In this document: positions 30,350 through 40,683 of the stretch, in pieces
Layout: every line of letters begins with the position of its first letter
Numbering within the stretch: position 1 is the stretch's first letter
Origin: Orbus hercynius
GTDB taxonomy: Bacteria > Pseudomonadota > Gammaproteobacteria > Enterobacterales > Orbaceae
Direction: 5' to 3'
Assembly (NCBI RefSeq): GCF_003634275.1
Contig: NZ_RBWY01000001.1
Span: 310,001 to 374,000, forward strand
DNA: 64,000 bases
The notes under the pieces: model-generated
What the model was told of the DNA's origin: nothing
The model's database searches: none
The model's input: the letters and a program-made list of their open reading frames with translations, nothing else
Position numbers and translations under genes: made by a program

Positions 30350-32530
30350 ATGTCTACGATAAAAGATATTGCTAAAATGGCAGGGGTCTCTCACGGTACT
30401 GTTTCTAATGTACTTAATGGGCGAGGAAATGTTAGCGTAAAAAAAATCAAATTGGTTGAAGATGCGGCGCAAAAGTTGGGTTACCGGCTCAATGCGCAAG
30501 CTAAAATTTTGAAAGAAGGATTTGCTAAAACTATTTCGATTGTGTTGCCTAATATTACCTCTGAGCAATATCATTGTCTGTATGAGCGATTATTTAGTGA
30601 TTTGGTTGCGCAAGGCTATGAGCTTACACTCTATATTACTCGTGATGCGAAAGAGCGTGAGCTACAATTTATTCAGAAAATTGCAACTAAGCGAGATTCA
30701 GCAGTGATTGTCGTGTCCTGCTTAGACAGTGCTGAATCTTATTACCAAATGCTGCAAACACCTAAAAATAAAATTATTTTTGTCTATCGTAAACCGGCTT
30801 GTGCAGAGCAGTTTATTTCGCTTGATTTTGAGCAAGCTGGTCGTGATATTGCTGATGCCGTTATGACAAAGCAGTATCATCGTATTGGACTATTTAGTAA
30901 TTCGATTAAAAATGCGCATTCTTATGCATTAAAACAAGGATTATTAAACCGCTTTGATGAGCTTAAATATGCTGTGCAACTGTATCATGCTGAATCAGTT
31001 CCATCCGATGGCACTTATAATCTTGCTTTTTCGTTTTTCAATCAGCCTAATGAACCATTCGAAGTGATTATTACCAGTGATATCGAACGGGCTCATTATG
31101 TGAGAAGCGCTAACTATTTTGGTCATCAAGCGAAATGCCCACCTATCTATACGTTATCTAATGAGGGATTTCGTTACGATGATAATTTTTATCAGTACCA
31201 TATGAATTATGGCTTGTTGAGTCAAAATATCGTTAATTTAGTTGAGGGTGACGAGCTGATAGCAGTTAAAAATAAAGGCTATTTCTTTTTTGCAGATAAT
31301 TTTGATCATCAGCCTATAACCACACCATGCAAAACGCTTAAGTTATTGATTTTACCTAGTCCTTCTACTGAAGCGCTGCGTAAATTATTGCCTCATTTCA
31401 AGAAAAAAAGCGGCATTGATGTCACATTAGACGTTCGGTCATTTGATGAGATGTACTGCCTATTTGATGAACTTGATCAACATCCTGATGTTGATATTAT
31501 CCGTATAGACATGGCCAGTTTACCTTGGTTCGCACCGTCAATTTTACGACCATTAAAGCAATTAAATCTTGATTTGACCAAATTATTAAACCATTACGCT
31601 AAGCAAGTGACCGAACGTTTTACTTATCTTAATGGTGAAGCGTATGCAGTGCCTTTTGATCCCAGTATTCAAATGTTATTTTATCGGCAAGATTTATTTG
31701 ATGATCCGTTGATAAAACGGCAGTATTTTGAAAAATATCGGCGTAATTTAGACGTACCAACGGACTTTGAGCAATTTACGCAAATTAGTGAGTTTTTTAA
31801 CCGGCAACATAATGTCGATTCGCCGATTGAATTTGGCGGTGGGATTACTTTAGGTAATACCGAAATTATCGCATCGGAGTTTTTGTTGCGTTATTATGCC
31901 AATGGCGGCCAATTAATCGAGCATGATCAAATCGTATTAGATAAATCAATTGCGATGAAAACATTAGTGGAATTAGCTAAATTTATGAGTTCTGCTCATC
32001 ATTTAGAGGCAGCGTGGTGGCAAGCCTCCGTTGAACAATTCGAGCGGGGTGACTTAGCGATGCTGATTATTTATATGAATTTGTTCTCGTATATTTCAAC
32101 CAAAAATATTCTGCCATTAATTGGTTGTGCACCAGTGCCAGGTAATCGTCCTCTATTTGGTGGTGGATCGTTAGGTATGTCGCGTTATAGTGATAAAATC
32201 ACTGAGGTGAGTCAGTTCTTTGATTGGATTTTTTCTAAGGAAATTAGTGAGCAAATTGCTTTACTCGGTGGTTCAGTTGCACAAGATTGCCTGTTTCAAA
32301 ATCAAAAAATTATGCATCATTACCCATGGTTTAATTTAGTGCAGCAAAATTATGTTCATGGTGTACGTGAAAATCAACTTAACAATGGGCAATCGATTAA
32401 TTTGCGTCAAGTTGAACGTATTATTGGTGAACATATTACGCTATGGTTAACGGCCAAATGTGATAGTGAATTAATTATTGATTACCTTAATCATGAATTA
32501 AAACGGCAATTATCATCAATTTGCTCATAG
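30350..32530 (+). CDS. LacI-type regulator fused to an ABC solute-binding domain
   Basis: This 726-residue protein begins with a LacI helix-turn-helix (STIKDIAKMAGVSHGTVSNVLNGRG, about residues 2-27) and hinge. A LacI-type sugar-binding core follows (ISIVLPNI, YRIGLFSN-like strand) to about residue 320. From about 330 to the end it resembles an ABC extracellular solute-binding protein (SBP family 1): LLILPSPSTEALRKLLPHFKKKSGIDV, the YAVPFDPSIQMLFYRQDLF strand and FGGGITLGNTEI. It has no signal peptide, so the SBP-like domain is cytoplasmic and probably senses sugar. No obvious target operon is adjacent. It begins 27 bp after igaA on the same strand. Confidence 0.85.
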   Translation: MSTIKDIAKMAGVSHGTVSNVLNGRGNVSVKKIKLVEDAAQKLGYRLNAQAKILKEGFAKTISIVLPNITSEQYHCLYERLFSDLVAQGYELTLYITRDAKERELQFIQKIATKRDSAVIVVSCLDSAESYYQMLQTPKNKIIFVYRKPACAEQFISLDFEQAGRDIADAVMTKQYHRIGLFSNSIKNAHSYALKQGLLNRFDELKYAVQLYHAESVPSDGTYNLAFSFFNQPNEPFEVIITSDIERAHYVRSANYFGHQAKCPPIYTLSNEGFRYDDNFYQYHMNYGLLSQNIVNLVEGDELIAVKNKGYFFFADNFDHQPITTPCKTLKLLILPSPSTEALRKLLPHFKKKSGIDVTLDVRSFDEMYCLFDELDQHPDVDIIRIDMASLPWFAPSILRPLKQLNLDLTKLLNHYAKQVTERFTYLNGEAYAVPFDPSIQMLFYRQDLFDDPLIKRQYFEKYRRNLDVPTDFEQFTQISEFFNRQHNVDSPIEFGGGITLGNTEIIASEFLLRYYANGGQLIEHDQIVLDKSIAMKTLVELAKFMSSAHHLEAAWWQASVEQFERGDLAMLIIYMNLFSYISTKNILPLIGCAPVPGNRPLFGGGSLGMSRYSDKITEVSQFFDWIFSKEISEQIALLGGSVAQDCLFQNQKIMHHYPWFNLVQQNYVHGVRENQLNNGQSINLRQVERIIGEHITLWLTAKCDSELIIDYLNHELKRQLSSICS

Positions 32531-32733
32531 CTATGTAGTGAGTTTATCAGTGAGTAAAGTACTACATATCAAAACAACATTCTTATTGCATTGTTAATGG
32601 TTAAATTAAGGGTAAATGGGCTATTTTATAAGCAATTATTCGCTTGATAAGCCTCCCATATCGCTATAAAGTATTGTAAAATCTTTATATTACTTAGAAA
32701 TATCATATTGTTCGATTATTCGGTATTAGTATT

Positions 32734-32761
32734 TTGTGATACGGTATCAATCAAATAGAAT
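32734..32761 (+). promoter_or_regulatory. Candidate katA promoter
   Basis: TTGTGA (32734-32739) and TAGAAT (32756-32761) are 16 bp apart and lie 48 bp before the katA ATG. I looked for an OxyR-type repeat upstream and did not find a convincing one. Confidence 0.4.
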
Positions 32762-32809
32762 ATTTCGATTTAAGAATTTATTCATTATTAAACTTAAAAG
32801 GAGTAAGCA

Positions 32810-34267
32810 ATGTCTAGTAAAAACACTTTGACAACCGCTAATGGTGCGCCAATTGCAGATAATCAAAATTCTCGAACAGCTGGCGCTCGTGGCCCTGTGC
32901 TGCTTGATGATTATCAGTTAGTTGAAAAATTAGCCCATTTTAATCGAGAAAATATTCCTGAACGACGCGTACATGCTAAAGGTTCTGCCGCGTATGGCAC
33001 GTTCACTGTTACGAATGATATTACAAAGTACTCTTATGCTAGCGTTTTTGCCCACATTGGTAAACAAACACCAATGTTAATTCGTTTTTCAACCGTAGGT
33101 GGTGAACGTGGTTCATCGGATACGGCGCGCGATCCACGCGGATTTGCAGTTAAATTTTATACCGATCAAGGCAATTGGGATATTGTTGGTAACAATACGC
33201 CGGTCTTTTTTATCCGTGATGCACTTAAATTCCCCGATTTTATTCACACTCAAAAACGTGATCCTAAAACCAATCTAAAAAGCCCGCAAATGATGTGGGA
33301 CTTTTGGTCATTATCACCAGAATCGTTGCACCAAGTAACGATATTATTCTCTGATCGCGGCATTCCCGATGGTTATCGTCATATGCATGGTTATGGTAGC
33401 CACACATATAGCGTGATCAATGCTGATGGTCAACGCTTCTGGGTGAAGTGGCATTTTAGAACCGAGCAAGGGATTAAAAATATTCACCCTGATCAGGCAG
33501 CCAAGCTTGATGGCGGTAACCCAGATTCGGCGCAAGAAGACTTATTTAATGCGATTAAAACCGGCAATTTTCCAAAATGGCGCCTATTTATGCAGGTGAT
33601 GACCGAGGAACAAGCAAATCAGCATGCAGAAAATCCATTTGATGTGACTAAAGTCTGGTCACAAAAAACCTTTCCGTTAATTGAAGTTGGTGTTGTAGAG
33701 CTAAATCGCAATCCTGAGAACTATTTTTCTGAAGTTGAGCAAGCGGCATTTGCGCCAAGTAATGTGGTACCTGGTGTTGGTTTATCTCCAGATAAAATGT
33801 TACAAGGCCGCGTGTTTGCTTATGCCGATGCGCAGCGTTACCGTATTGGTACTAATTATCAGCAGCTACCAGTTAACGCGCCAAAATGCCCGTATCACAA
33901 TTATCAGCGCGATGGCGCGATGCGTTTTACGAGTGAAGGTGCACCGAACTATGAGCCTAATAGTATTGAGAGTGCACCAAAACAGCAACCTCAATATGCA
34001 GAGCCAGCATTACATTTCGGTGATGTGACAGCCGATCGCCATAATCACCGCGTTGACGAGGATTATTATTCTCAGCCGCGCGCTTTGTTTAACTTAATGA
34101 AAGATGACCAAAAACAGTTGCTAATTGATAATATTACTGCATCAATGAAAACGGTGTCTAAAGATGTACAAATTAGGCAATTAAAGCATTTTTATCGTGT
34201 TGCTGCGCCTTACGGTGAAGGTATTGCTAAAGCGCTTGGTATTGACGTTAATCTCATCAAGTCATAA
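32810..34267 (+). CDS. katA: Monofunctional haem catalase (small-subunit, HktE/KatA type)
   Basis: This catalase of 485 residues converts hydrogen peroxide to water and oxygen. The distal histidine is at residue 55 ([13 protein letters not shown]), the distal asparagine is near 128 ([11 protein letters not shown]), and the proximal haem tyrosine lies in [36 protein letters not shown] is the NADPH-clade signature region. Its length fits clade 3 catalases such as H. influenzae HktE. AGGAG precedes the ATG, and a strong terminator follows the gene. There is no signal peptide, so it is cytoplasmic. Confidence 0.96.
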   Translation: MSSKNTLTTANGAPIADNQNSRTAGARGPVLLDDYQLVEKLAHFNRENIPERRVHAKGSAAYGTFTVTNDITKYSYASVFAHIGKQTPMLIRFSTVGGERGSSDTARDPRGFAVKFYTDQGNWDIVGNNTPVFFIRDALKFPDFIHTQKRDPKTNLKSPQMMWDFWSLSPESLHQVTILFSDRGIPDGYRHMHGYGSHTYSVINADGQRFWVKWHFRTEQGIKNIHPDQAAKLDGGNPDSAQEDLFNAIKTGNFPKWRLFMQVMTEEQANQHAENPFDVTKVWSQKTFPLIEVGVVELNRNPENYFSEVEQAAFAPSNVVPGVGLSPDKMLQGRVFAYADAQRYRIGTNYQQLPVNAPKCPYHNYQRDGAMRFTSEGAPNYEPNSIESAPKQQPQYAEPALHFGDVTADRHNHRVDEDYYSQPRALFNLMKDDQKQLLIDNITASMKTVSKDVQIRQLKHFYRVAAPYGEGIAKALGIDVNLIKS

Positions 34268-34283
34268 CTACTGCTGACAGACC

Positions 34284-34315
34284 AACCACACTTGCAGTTT
34301 AAGTGTGGTTTTTTT
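34284..34315 (+). terminator. katA terminator
   Basis: AACCACACTT, a 7-nt loop and AAGTGTGGTT form a perfect 10-bp stem followed by TTTTT, 16 bp after the katA stop. Confidence 0.92.
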
Positions 34316-34505
34316 ATGGCTATCAAATATAAAAATACCGATTTAAGTGATAGCGTGGCGATGTTTTTGCGGCAAGTGACGGCGGGATTTTTCTACACGG
34401 TACACTTTGTCATCGCTTTATTGTTAAGGCGTTATCTTAGCTACATTTGGCATCAATAGCTCGGTGTGATAAACTTTGCGCAAACTTGAATAAATAGGGT
34501 TTGTT

Positions 34506-35378
34506 ATGATTAATTCTGCGATTGATTACGTTTCAATTGGCCAGCGTTTAAAAGCGCATCGCATTGCGGCTTCACTTAAGGCTGAAGATATTGCAAAAAA
34601 TTTAAAAATTTCTCGGGCAGCGGTGTATCGACTTGAAAAAGGCGAGATTGTTAAAATTGAAACACTCGATCGTTTAGCGTCGTTACTCAATACTTCGGTG
34701 AGTAGTTTACTTGGTGTTGATGTTGAGTATTATGCCAGTGGCGATGGTTTTTTTGAACGTATGCGCCAGTTAGAAGAAAAATCCACTAAAATTTATTCTC
34801 ATTTTGATCCCTTCTCGTTCTTACTGACATCCAATGATTATTTGCACCATTTATCGACCATGTTAGCTGAAGCGAATATGCCGCAAAATGAACAGAAAAT
34901 TTCGACAACGCTCGCTATTCTCAAGGAGCGTAAAGGCAATTTTCGTACTCATTATCCGCAATTTATGAACTTAATTGGTTTGCAAAACATTGAACGTTTT
35001 TTGCATTTAGGTTTAGTCGGTAATTTGAATATTTCACCTAGCAAAAAAATGGAGCGTTGCTTATTAGCACGCAAAGAAGTTGTACACCTGATTGAATTGC
35101 TGGAAAGCCAGGGCGATAATCTTGAAATCGCCATTACGCAAGAGAGTTTACCATCATTAACCTTCCAAATCTTTTATCAGCAGCAGGAACCATTAGCACT
35201 GGCAATGAGTCCGTTTAGACTCGGTGAACTGCCCAATGTGTGCAGCGGCATTGCGTCGATTACTTCGTCAAACGATGCCATTAAGCATTATCAAATTTTA
35301 TTCGATAGGTTGTGGCAGAGCAGTGCTAAAAATAAACACGCAATTGATTTATTGAAAAAGACTCTGGAACGCTATTAA
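34506..35378 (+). CDS. XRE-family transcriptional regulator with large C-terminal domain
   Basis: This 290-residue protein has an XRE/Cro helix-turn-helix at about residues 10-66 (IGQRLKAHRIAASLKAEDIAKNLKISRAAVYRLEKGE). An all-helical region follows, and then a C-terminal domain with strands (LEIAITQESLPSLTFQIFY, LAMSPFRLGELPNVCSGIASITSS) that looks like a ligand- or partner-binding domain. I do not recognise the subfamily. It stands alone between katA and aroA, 80 bp ahead of aroA on the same strand, and the target genes are unknown. Confidence 0.85.
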   Translation: MINSAIDYVSIGQRLKAHRIAASLKAEDIAKNLKISRAAVYRLEKGEIVKIETLDRLASLLNTSVSSLLGVDVEYYASGDGFFERMRQLEEKSTKIYSHFDPFSFLLTSNDYLHHLSTMLAEANMPQNEQKISTTLAILKERKGNFRTHYPQFMNLIGLQNIERFLHLGLVGNLNISPSKKMERCLLARKEVVHLIELLESQGDNLEIAITQESLPSLTFQIFYQQQEPLALAMSPFRLGELPNVCSGIASITSSNDAIKHYQILFDRLWQSSAKNKHAIDLLKKTLERY

Positions 35379-35458
35379 TTGTAAAATTATGATTGAGTTA
35401 TCAAGGCATTCTTTTTAAAATGCCTATTCATTAACCCTTAATTAAAAAGAGTATATCC

Positions 35459-36748
35459 ATGTCAGATATTCACAATAAGCTCACTTTGCAGCCAGTCAAA
35501 CGGTTTGCTGGAACGATTAATTTACCGGGCTCAAAAAGCGTTTCAAATCGAGCATTATTATTGGCGGCATTATCACAGGGCGTGACACGTTTAACTAATC
35601 TGCTCGACAGTGATGATGTGCGATATATGTTAGATGCACTATCCGCATTAGGCGTTAAATACCAATTATCAGACGATCGTACTATTTGTGATATTCACGG
35701 CGTCAATGGGCCACTGCTTGCCGATAAACCGCTAGAGTTATATTTAGGCAATGCGGGAACCGCGATGCGGCCACTGACTGCTGCGCTATGTTTAGGACAC
35801 AATAATATTATTTTGACCGGTGAACCACGTATGAAAGAGCGACCAATCAAGCATTTGATTGATGCGCTGTGTCAGGGTGGGGCAAAAATTGATTATCTTG
35901 AAAATACCGGCTACCCACCATTGCATCTGCATGGTGGCTTTGTGGGCGGCAAAATCTCAGTTGATGGCTCGGTATCAAGTCAATTTTTGACGGCGTTACT
36001 GATGGCTGCGCCGCTAGCACCACAAGACACTGAAATCACCATTATCGGCGACTTGGTATCTAAACCTTATATTGATATTACCATTAAGATGATGGCGACG
36101 TTTGGTGTATATGTTGAGAATAATCATTATCAAACATTTACTATTAAAGCCGGCCAATCTTATGTTTCGCCTAAGCAGTATCTCGTTGAAGGTGATGCCT
36201 CTTCGGCGTCGTACTTTTTAGCTGCTGCGGCCATCAAAGGCGGCACGGTTCGTGTGACGGGCATTGGTAAACATAGCCTGCAAGGTGATACGCAGTTTGC
36301 TCATGTGTTAGAGAAAATGGGGGCAAAAATCACCATGGCTGACGATTATATCGAGTGCTGTCGTGGCGAACTTAATGGCATCGATATGGACATGAATCAT
36401 ATTCCCGATGCGGCAATGACAATTGCCACTACTGCGCTATTTGCCAAGGGACCAACTACCATTCGTAATATTTACAACTGGCGAGTTAAAGAGACCGATC
36501 GATTAGCAGCGATGGCGACAGAATTACGCAAAGTTGGCGCAGAGGTTGATGAAGGCCATGATTATATTACCATTACTCCGCCAGCAGTATTACGGCACGC
36601 TGAGATTGAAACCTATAATGATCATCGCATTGCGATGTGCTTTTCATTAGTGGCGTTATCTGATACGCCGGTGACTATTTTAGATCCAAAGTGCACGACT
36701 AAAACGTTCCCGACCTATTTCAGTCAGTTTGCTAAAATGAGTGCTTAA
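35459..36748 (+). CDS. aroA: EPSP synthase (AroA, class I)
   Basis: AroA joins shikimate-3-phosphate and PEP to make EPSP in chorismate synthesis. The 429-residue product carries [18 protein letters not shown] (substrate lysine) and [13 protein letters not shown]-type residues as [43 protein letters not shown], the catalytic [11 protein letters not shown] and [22 protein letters not shown] also follow the class I pattern. In E. coli it follows serC. Here it stands alone after the XRE regulator, and a 22-bp palindrome follows its stop. Confidence 0.98.
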   Translation: MSDIHNKLTLQPVKRFAGTINLPGSKSVSNRALLLAALSQGVTRLTNLLDSDDVRYMLDALSALGVKYQLSDDRTICDIHGVNGPLLADKPLELYLGNAGTAMRPLTAALCLGHNNIILTGEPRMKERPIKHLIDALCQGGAKIDYLENTGYPPLHLHGGFVGGKISVDGSVSSQFLTALLMAAPLAPQDTEITIIGDLVSKPYIDITIKMMATFGVYVENNHYQTFTIKAGQSYVSPKQYLVEGDASSASYFLAAAAIKGGTVRVTGIGKHSLQGDTQFAHVLEKMGAKITMADDYIECCRGELNGIDMDMNHIPDAAMTIATTALFAKGPTTIRNIYNWRVKETDRLAAMATELRKVGAEVDEGHDYITITPPAVLRHAEIETYNDHRIAMCFSLVALSDTPVTILDPKCTTKTFPTYFSQFAKMSA

Positions 36749-36756
36749 TGGCAATT

Positions 36757-36778
36757 CAGGTGGCAATATTGCCACCTG
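36757..36778. repeat. Perfect palindrome between convergent aroA and argE
   Basis: The site is an 11+11 bp perfect palindrome built from CAGGTGGCAAT and its complement, in the 47-bp gap between the aroA and argE stops. It has no U tract on either side, so it is either an unusual terminator or an RNA end-protecting hairpin. Confidence 0.6.
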
Positions 36779-36795
36779 CGTGTTGAGGTGTGCTT

Positions 36796-37950
36796 TTAGC
36801 AAAATCGTTTAATTAAGCCTTGAATAGCCGCTTTGGTTGGCTTTAAATAGTCGATTGATACAAACTCATCGGGTTGGTGAGCTTGTTCAATTGAGCCCGG
36901 ACCAAGTACGATGGTTGGCGAGATTTGGTTTAAAAAGGGTGCTTCAGTACTATAATTGACCGTTTGCGCGCGTTGATTAAGTAATTTTTCTACTTCCTGT
37001 AAAGCGGGCTCTTCTTTGTTACATTCATAACCCGCAATGGGATCTACTTCGTTTTCAACTTGAATACGATTTGGGTAACGCTCCATAATCGGTTTTAGCG
37101 CCTGACATACCACTTCATATAATGAATTGGCGTTCATTTCTGGTAAAACGCGAATATCGAGTAGTAATTCACAGCAGCCACAAATTCGATTGGCTGAGTC
37201 ACCGCCTTTAATCATACCTAAATTCATGGTTGGATAGGGCACAGCAAAACCCTCATTGTGGTATTCGTCTTTGAGTTTTTGTTTTAGTTCTAATAATTTA
37301 GTTATCACTAAGTGCATAACTTCAATAGCATTAATGCCTTTTTCTGGGTCGCTTGAATGACCTGACTTACCGATAACTCGAATCACATTCGCGGTAAAGC
37401 CTTTATGAGCACGAATGGGAATTAACGATGTGGGTTCGCCAATAATGGTACAATCGGGTTGCAATTTTGCATTTTGAGCAAAATAGGCGGCGCCGGCCAT
37501 AGTAATTTCTTCATCTGCGGTCGCTAAAATATGCAGTGGTTTTGTTAATGCTTTTAAATCAATATCACGAAGCGCATCTAAAATAAACGCGAAGAAACCT
37601 TTCATATCGGCAGTACCAAGGCCATACCATTTATTATTTTCTTCTGTAATTTTAAATGGATTTTTAGTCCATTGCCCGTCATCAAACGGCACGGTGTCTG
37701 AGTGGCCACTGAACAATAAACCACCTTGAGTTTGATTGCTATCGTTAGTATACGTCGCTAATAAATTATATTTGTTACGGGTATTGGGTACGGCGACCAC
37801 GCTGATGCTAAAACCTAACTCCACAAACCATTGTGCCAGCTTATCAATCAACTCTTTATTGGGGCAGTCGATTTTTTCATTGGTCACACTACTAATTGTC
37901 GCAATAGCAATCAGCTCGTTATACATTTGTATAAAAGAAGGAAGGCTCAT
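36796..37950 (-). CDS. argE: Acetylornithine deacetylase ArgE
   Basis: ArgE releases ornithine from N-acetylornithine in arginine synthesis. The 384-residue M20 enzyme (E. coli 383) has FSGHSDTVPFDDGQW (metal histidine), GLGTADMKGFFAFI (bridging Asp), LATADEEITMAGA (catalytic Glu), EPTSLIPIRAHKG, NRICGCCELLLDIR and STEAPFLNQISP. The end, VLGPGSIEQAHQPDEF, holds the last metal histidine. Unlike in E. coli it is not next to argCBH. It is the second M20 peptidase in the window, after dapE, and is a separate family member. Confidence 0.97.
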   Translation of the reverse strand: MSLPSFIQMYNELIAIATISSVTNEKIDCPNKELIDKLAQWFVELGFSISVVAVPNTRNKYNLLATYTNDSNQTQGGLLFSGHSDTVPFDDGQWTKNPFKITEENNKWYGLGTADMKGFFAFILDALRDIDLKALTKPLHILATADEEITMAGAAYFAQNAKLQPDCTIIGEPTSLIPIRAHKGFTANVIRVIGKSGHSSDPEKGINAIEVMHLVITKLLELKQKLKDEYHNEGFAVPYPTMNLGMIKGGDSANRICGCCELLLDIRVLPEMNANSLYEVVCQALKPIMERYPNRIQVENEVDPIAGYECNKEEPALQEVEKLLNQRAQTVNYSTEAPFLNQISPTIVLGPGSIEQAHQPDEFVSIDYLKPTKAAIQGLIKRFC

Positions 37951-38031
37951 CGTGTATTCTCATTATTTGCTAGGATTAGGTAATACCAATATCATACAAT
38001 AAAATGATATTACCCGCATATGATTATGTTG

Positions 38032-39402
38032 CTAGAGAGTTGAATCTTGTTGTTTTTTCAATGTTCGCGCTAAAATGGCCGAATACAGTGGCTGACTATT
38101 TAAGGCTTGAGCAATAAAGGTTGAAGCCAGACAGGTAATAATCATCGGAATAATGAGTTGATAGTTACTGGTCATTTCGATGACTAACACGATCCCAGTT
38201 AATGGCGCTCTGATGGTCGAGGCAAATAAACCACTCATACCAATAATGGCAAAAGCACCGAGTTCAATTTGATACTCAGGGAATGACGATTGCATGAGTG
38301 TGCCAAAAATCAGTCCTGCTGCGGTGCCTAACGCCAGCGTTGGTGAAAAAATGCCACCCGGCGCACCAGAGCTAAAACACATCACGGTCAACATAAATCG
38401 TAATATAAAAATATAGCATAAGGTATTAAACAGATAATGACCGGCAATTGCTGGCGGCACAAAGGCAAAACCACTGCCGGTAATGGTTGGCACGACTAAC
38501 GTTAGTAGGCCAAATAGGGCGCCAATGGCGGTACCGGTAAAAATAAAATAATATTTGCCTTTTTGATAAAACTTTTGAAAGTAGGTTTGACTCACCAAAA
38601 TCGTCTGATTAAACAGCACACCAGCTAATCCCAGGATTACACCAAATACGATATAAATCCAAAGTGACTCAAGCGGTGCGGCATGAAAGGTTCCAATTTG
38701 GAATAAAGCGCTTGGACTCATCAATATTTGATACATCAAGCATGCCATGATAACGCCAACACCAACGGCTTTAATTGAGGTGTTACTAAAGCGGAATTGT
38801 TCCCTCATCTCTTCAATAATAAAAATAATACCGGCGAGTGGAGCGTTAAAAGCAACTGTGATCCCAGCTGCCGCACCAGTTGAGATAAAAATATGACGAT
38901 AATCATCTTTTTTCATTCGAAAAAGATCAAACACCATCTTCCCAACATTACCACCAATTTGCACAGTTGGACCTTCACGGCCTAATATCATACCTGAACC
39001 CAATGCACCAAGCCCGCTTAAAAATTTTACTGGCAAAACACGTCGCCAGCGAACAGGGCGTTTATTTTCTAGCGCACCTTCAATTTCGGGAATACCTGAT
39101 CCTCCTGATTCTGGAGCATAACGCTTAACTAAAAAATAAGCCAAGCTCGCCATTAAAGCGGATAAAACAACGGATATTAATAAATTGAGATAAAAAGATG
39201 AAAAAAACGCTAAACTGACAGTGGTACGATAAGTCCCAATCCAGTTGACCGCATATTGAAAAGCAACACCGATAATACCCGTTAACGTTCCTATTAAAGC
39301 CGCAAAAATTAACACTATAAAAGGTACTCTATCTTGCAGAGTTTGAATTTTATGCAACAAGATTACACGTTTTTTTAGTTTGACATACTCAGCATGATTC
39401 AT
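38032..39402 (-). CDS. clcA: ClC-type H+/Cl- antiporter ClcA
   Basis: This 456-residue inner-membrane protein exchanges two chloride for one proton and supports extreme acid resistance. The three ion-path motifs are all present: GSGIPEIEGAL, GREGPTVQIGG (with the gating glutamate) and GGIFSPTLALGTAAG. About 10-12 hydrophobic segments are spread over the whole length. No C-terminal CBS domain is present, as in E. coli ClcA. It reads into argE on the same strand, with 81 bp between them. No strong ribosome site is visible at the ATG. Confidence 0.95.
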   Translation of the reverse strand: MNHAEYVKLKKRVILLHKIQTLQDRVPFIVLIFAALIGTLTGIIGVAFQYAVNWIGTYRTTVSLAFFSSFYLNLLISVVLSALMASLAYFLVKRYAPESGGSGIPEIEGALENKRPVRWRRVLPVKFLSGLGALGSGMILGREGPTVQIGGNVGKMVFDLFRMKKDDYRHIFISTGAAAGITVAFNAPLAGIIFIIEEMREQFRFSNTSIKAVGVGVIMACLMYQILMSPSALFQIGTFHAAPLESLWIYIVFGVILGLAGVLFNQTILVSQTYFQKFYQKGKYYFIFTGTAIGALFGLLTLVVPTITGSGFAFVPPAIAGHYLFNTLCYIFILRFMLTVMCFSSGAPGGIFSPTLALGTAAGLIFGTLMQSSFPEYQIELGAFAIIGMSGLFASTIRAPLTGIVLVIEMTSNYQLIIPMIITCLASTFIAQALNSQPLYSAILARTLKKQQDSTL

Positions 39403-39617
39403 AAGGATCGTACAGGTTATTTTTAATATTAAAAATTTTAAACCTTTTTTTAAAAGATGAAAAGGCGTAAATAAAATTGATTTGAAGAATAAACTTGCTT
39501 ATCGTACCGACAGATAAATCAAAAAATAATGTTGCTAGAGGAATGGATGTTAGTATAGCCAAGTAAAAACTCCCGATGATTGGCATGTATCAGGAGTCTG
39601 ATTTTTTTGATCTTATC

Positions 39618-39989
39618 TTATTTGATTGGGCATTTATAAACTTCACCAGTCATTATTATATCGGTTGGGGCAACTTCTGATATATATTTTGCTGTGGCAT
39701 CTTGTGCATTATAAATTGTATTCCCGCCCATACTTGCGGCATTATTGAGTAAATCAGCAGCGGCATCTTTGATCAGTTCACGGTTGGTTTTAGTGCCCGC
39801 AAAAAACGTACCTCGGCGGCCTTCTGCTTTACCGATATATTGGCAATCAGTGGCTGGTTTAATATCAATAAATTTGACTTGTTGCCCTGCCTGAGTAAGC
39901 TGATATTGAGAGGTTCCCGTGCAGCCATTAAGTAATAATACTGTTGTTGAGGTGGCGACAACAACTAAAAGCGCTTTTTTTATCGACAT
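39618..39989 (-). CDS. DUF4156-type outer-membrane lipoprotein
   Basis: This 123-residue precursor has a lipobox LLLNGC at about residues 18-23. The mature part starts CTGTSQYQLTQAGQQVKFIDIKP. Two further cysteines (DCQYIG and YKCPIK) could form a disulfide. QLTQAGQ, CQYIGKAEGRRG, AAADLLNNAASMGGNTIY and the ending TGEVYKC resemble DUF4156 lipoproteins, whose role is unknown. It is probably in the outer membrane, because Thr rather than Asp follows the lipobox cysteine. Confidence 0.78.
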   Translation of the reverse strand: MSIKKALLVVVATSTTVLLLNGCTGTSQYQLTQAGQQVKFIDIKPATDCQYIGKAEGRRGTFFAGTKTNRELIKDAAADLLNNAASMGGNTIYNAQDATAKYISEVAPTDIIMTGEVYKCPIK

Positions 39990-40210
39990 ATCATCGTTTC
40001 CTTTATGGGTAAGTATAACTGATACATTATAGTAGCAATTTAATCAAAGAAAAAGAATCCAATTCAACGTTGAATATCATCTATTTTTTCACATCAGCAT
40101 AAATTTAGTTGAAGTTTTAATCAATCTGATAAGGTTTTTATAATAAAATCTAGCAAAAAGTGATTAATTTTATTATAATCGCAAACCTTATCAAAGGACG
40201 TATTCAAAAT

Positions 40211-40287
40211 GGCCCCTTAGCTCAGTTGGTCAGAGCAGTCGACTCATAATCGATTGGTCACTGGTTCAAGTCCAGTAGGGGCCACCA
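40211..40287 (+). tRNA. ileX: tRNA-Ile2 (CAU anticodon, lysidine type)
   Basis: The 77-nt gene folds into a full cloverleaf with acceptor GGCCCCT paired to AGGGGCC and an encoded CCA end. The anticodon loop CTCATAA reads CAU. The body is nearly the same as E. coli ileX (GGCCCCTTAGCTCAG, TCAAGTCCAG), not elongator Met tRNA, so TilS should convert C34 to lysidine for AUA decoding. It is the last standard gene before the phage-tail region. Confidence 0.95.
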
Positions 40288-40345
40288 TTTAAGCTATCAA
40301 TACATTCATTCGAACAACTCATCAAGTTAAATAAACTCGGCTAAA

Positions 40346-40513
40346 ATGGCTTATTTTAAATTTTGTTATCCACTATTTCCTGATTACAACGTAATCCATT
40401 TCGCTTTAGATGATTTTTCAAAATATGATTACGCTTTATTTAATGAAATACCTGTTATCAAGATTATCTACAATATGCCCATGCCCATGAGTATTGTTAA
40501 TACTCTGAGCTAA
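40346..40513 (+). CDS. Possible 55-codon ORF, unsupported
   Basis: An ATG-started frame of 55 codons rich in aromatic and acidic residues ends in a curious NMPMPMSIVNTLS. No ribosome site precedes it, and I do not recognise the sequence. It lies in the roughly 400-bp gap between tRNA-Ile2 and the next lipoprotein gene, where decayed mobile DNA would be expected. It could be chance. Confidence 0.2.
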   Translation: MAYFKFCYPLFPDYNVIHFALDDFSKYDYALFNEIPVIKIIYNMPMPMSIVNTLS

Positions 40514-40644
40514 TCTAGTGACTTTTCGTCAATTGGATGATCGGTAATTGAAAAACAGATGCAAAGATAGATCAATTACATTGTTTACTGTATCGAGATC
40601 ATGTAAGGTGGTTTGCAAAAGTTACACAAACTAAAAGTATTCAT

Positions 40645-40664
40645 GCATTTTTAATTAAAAATGC
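40645..40664. repeat. 20-bp perfect palindrome before the lipoprotein gene
   Basis: GCATTTTTAATTAAAAATGC is fully self-complementary and ends 4 bp before the AAAAGGA ribosome site of the lipoprotein gene at 40684. It could be an operator, or a leader hairpin controlling access to that ribosome site. Confidence 0.5.
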
Positions 40665-40683
40665 CTCAAAAGGAAATTTTATA

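Noticed and set aside
37985-38012. Inverted repeat AATATCAT/ATGATATT between clcA and argE as a terminator or ArgR box
   Set aside because: The arms are short and AT-only, there is no T run, and the match to the ArgR consensus is poor.
39389-39586. 65-codon hydrophobic ORF on the minus strand overlapping the clcA start
   Set aside because: It has no ribosome site, overlaps clcA in another frame and has no recognisable pattern. It is probably a chance frame in AT-rich upstream DNA.
40585-40606. Possible LexA (SOS) box upstream of the tail region
   Set aside because: Only one half-site (TACTGTAT) fits, and the other arm lacks ACAG. I could not support SOS control from sequence.
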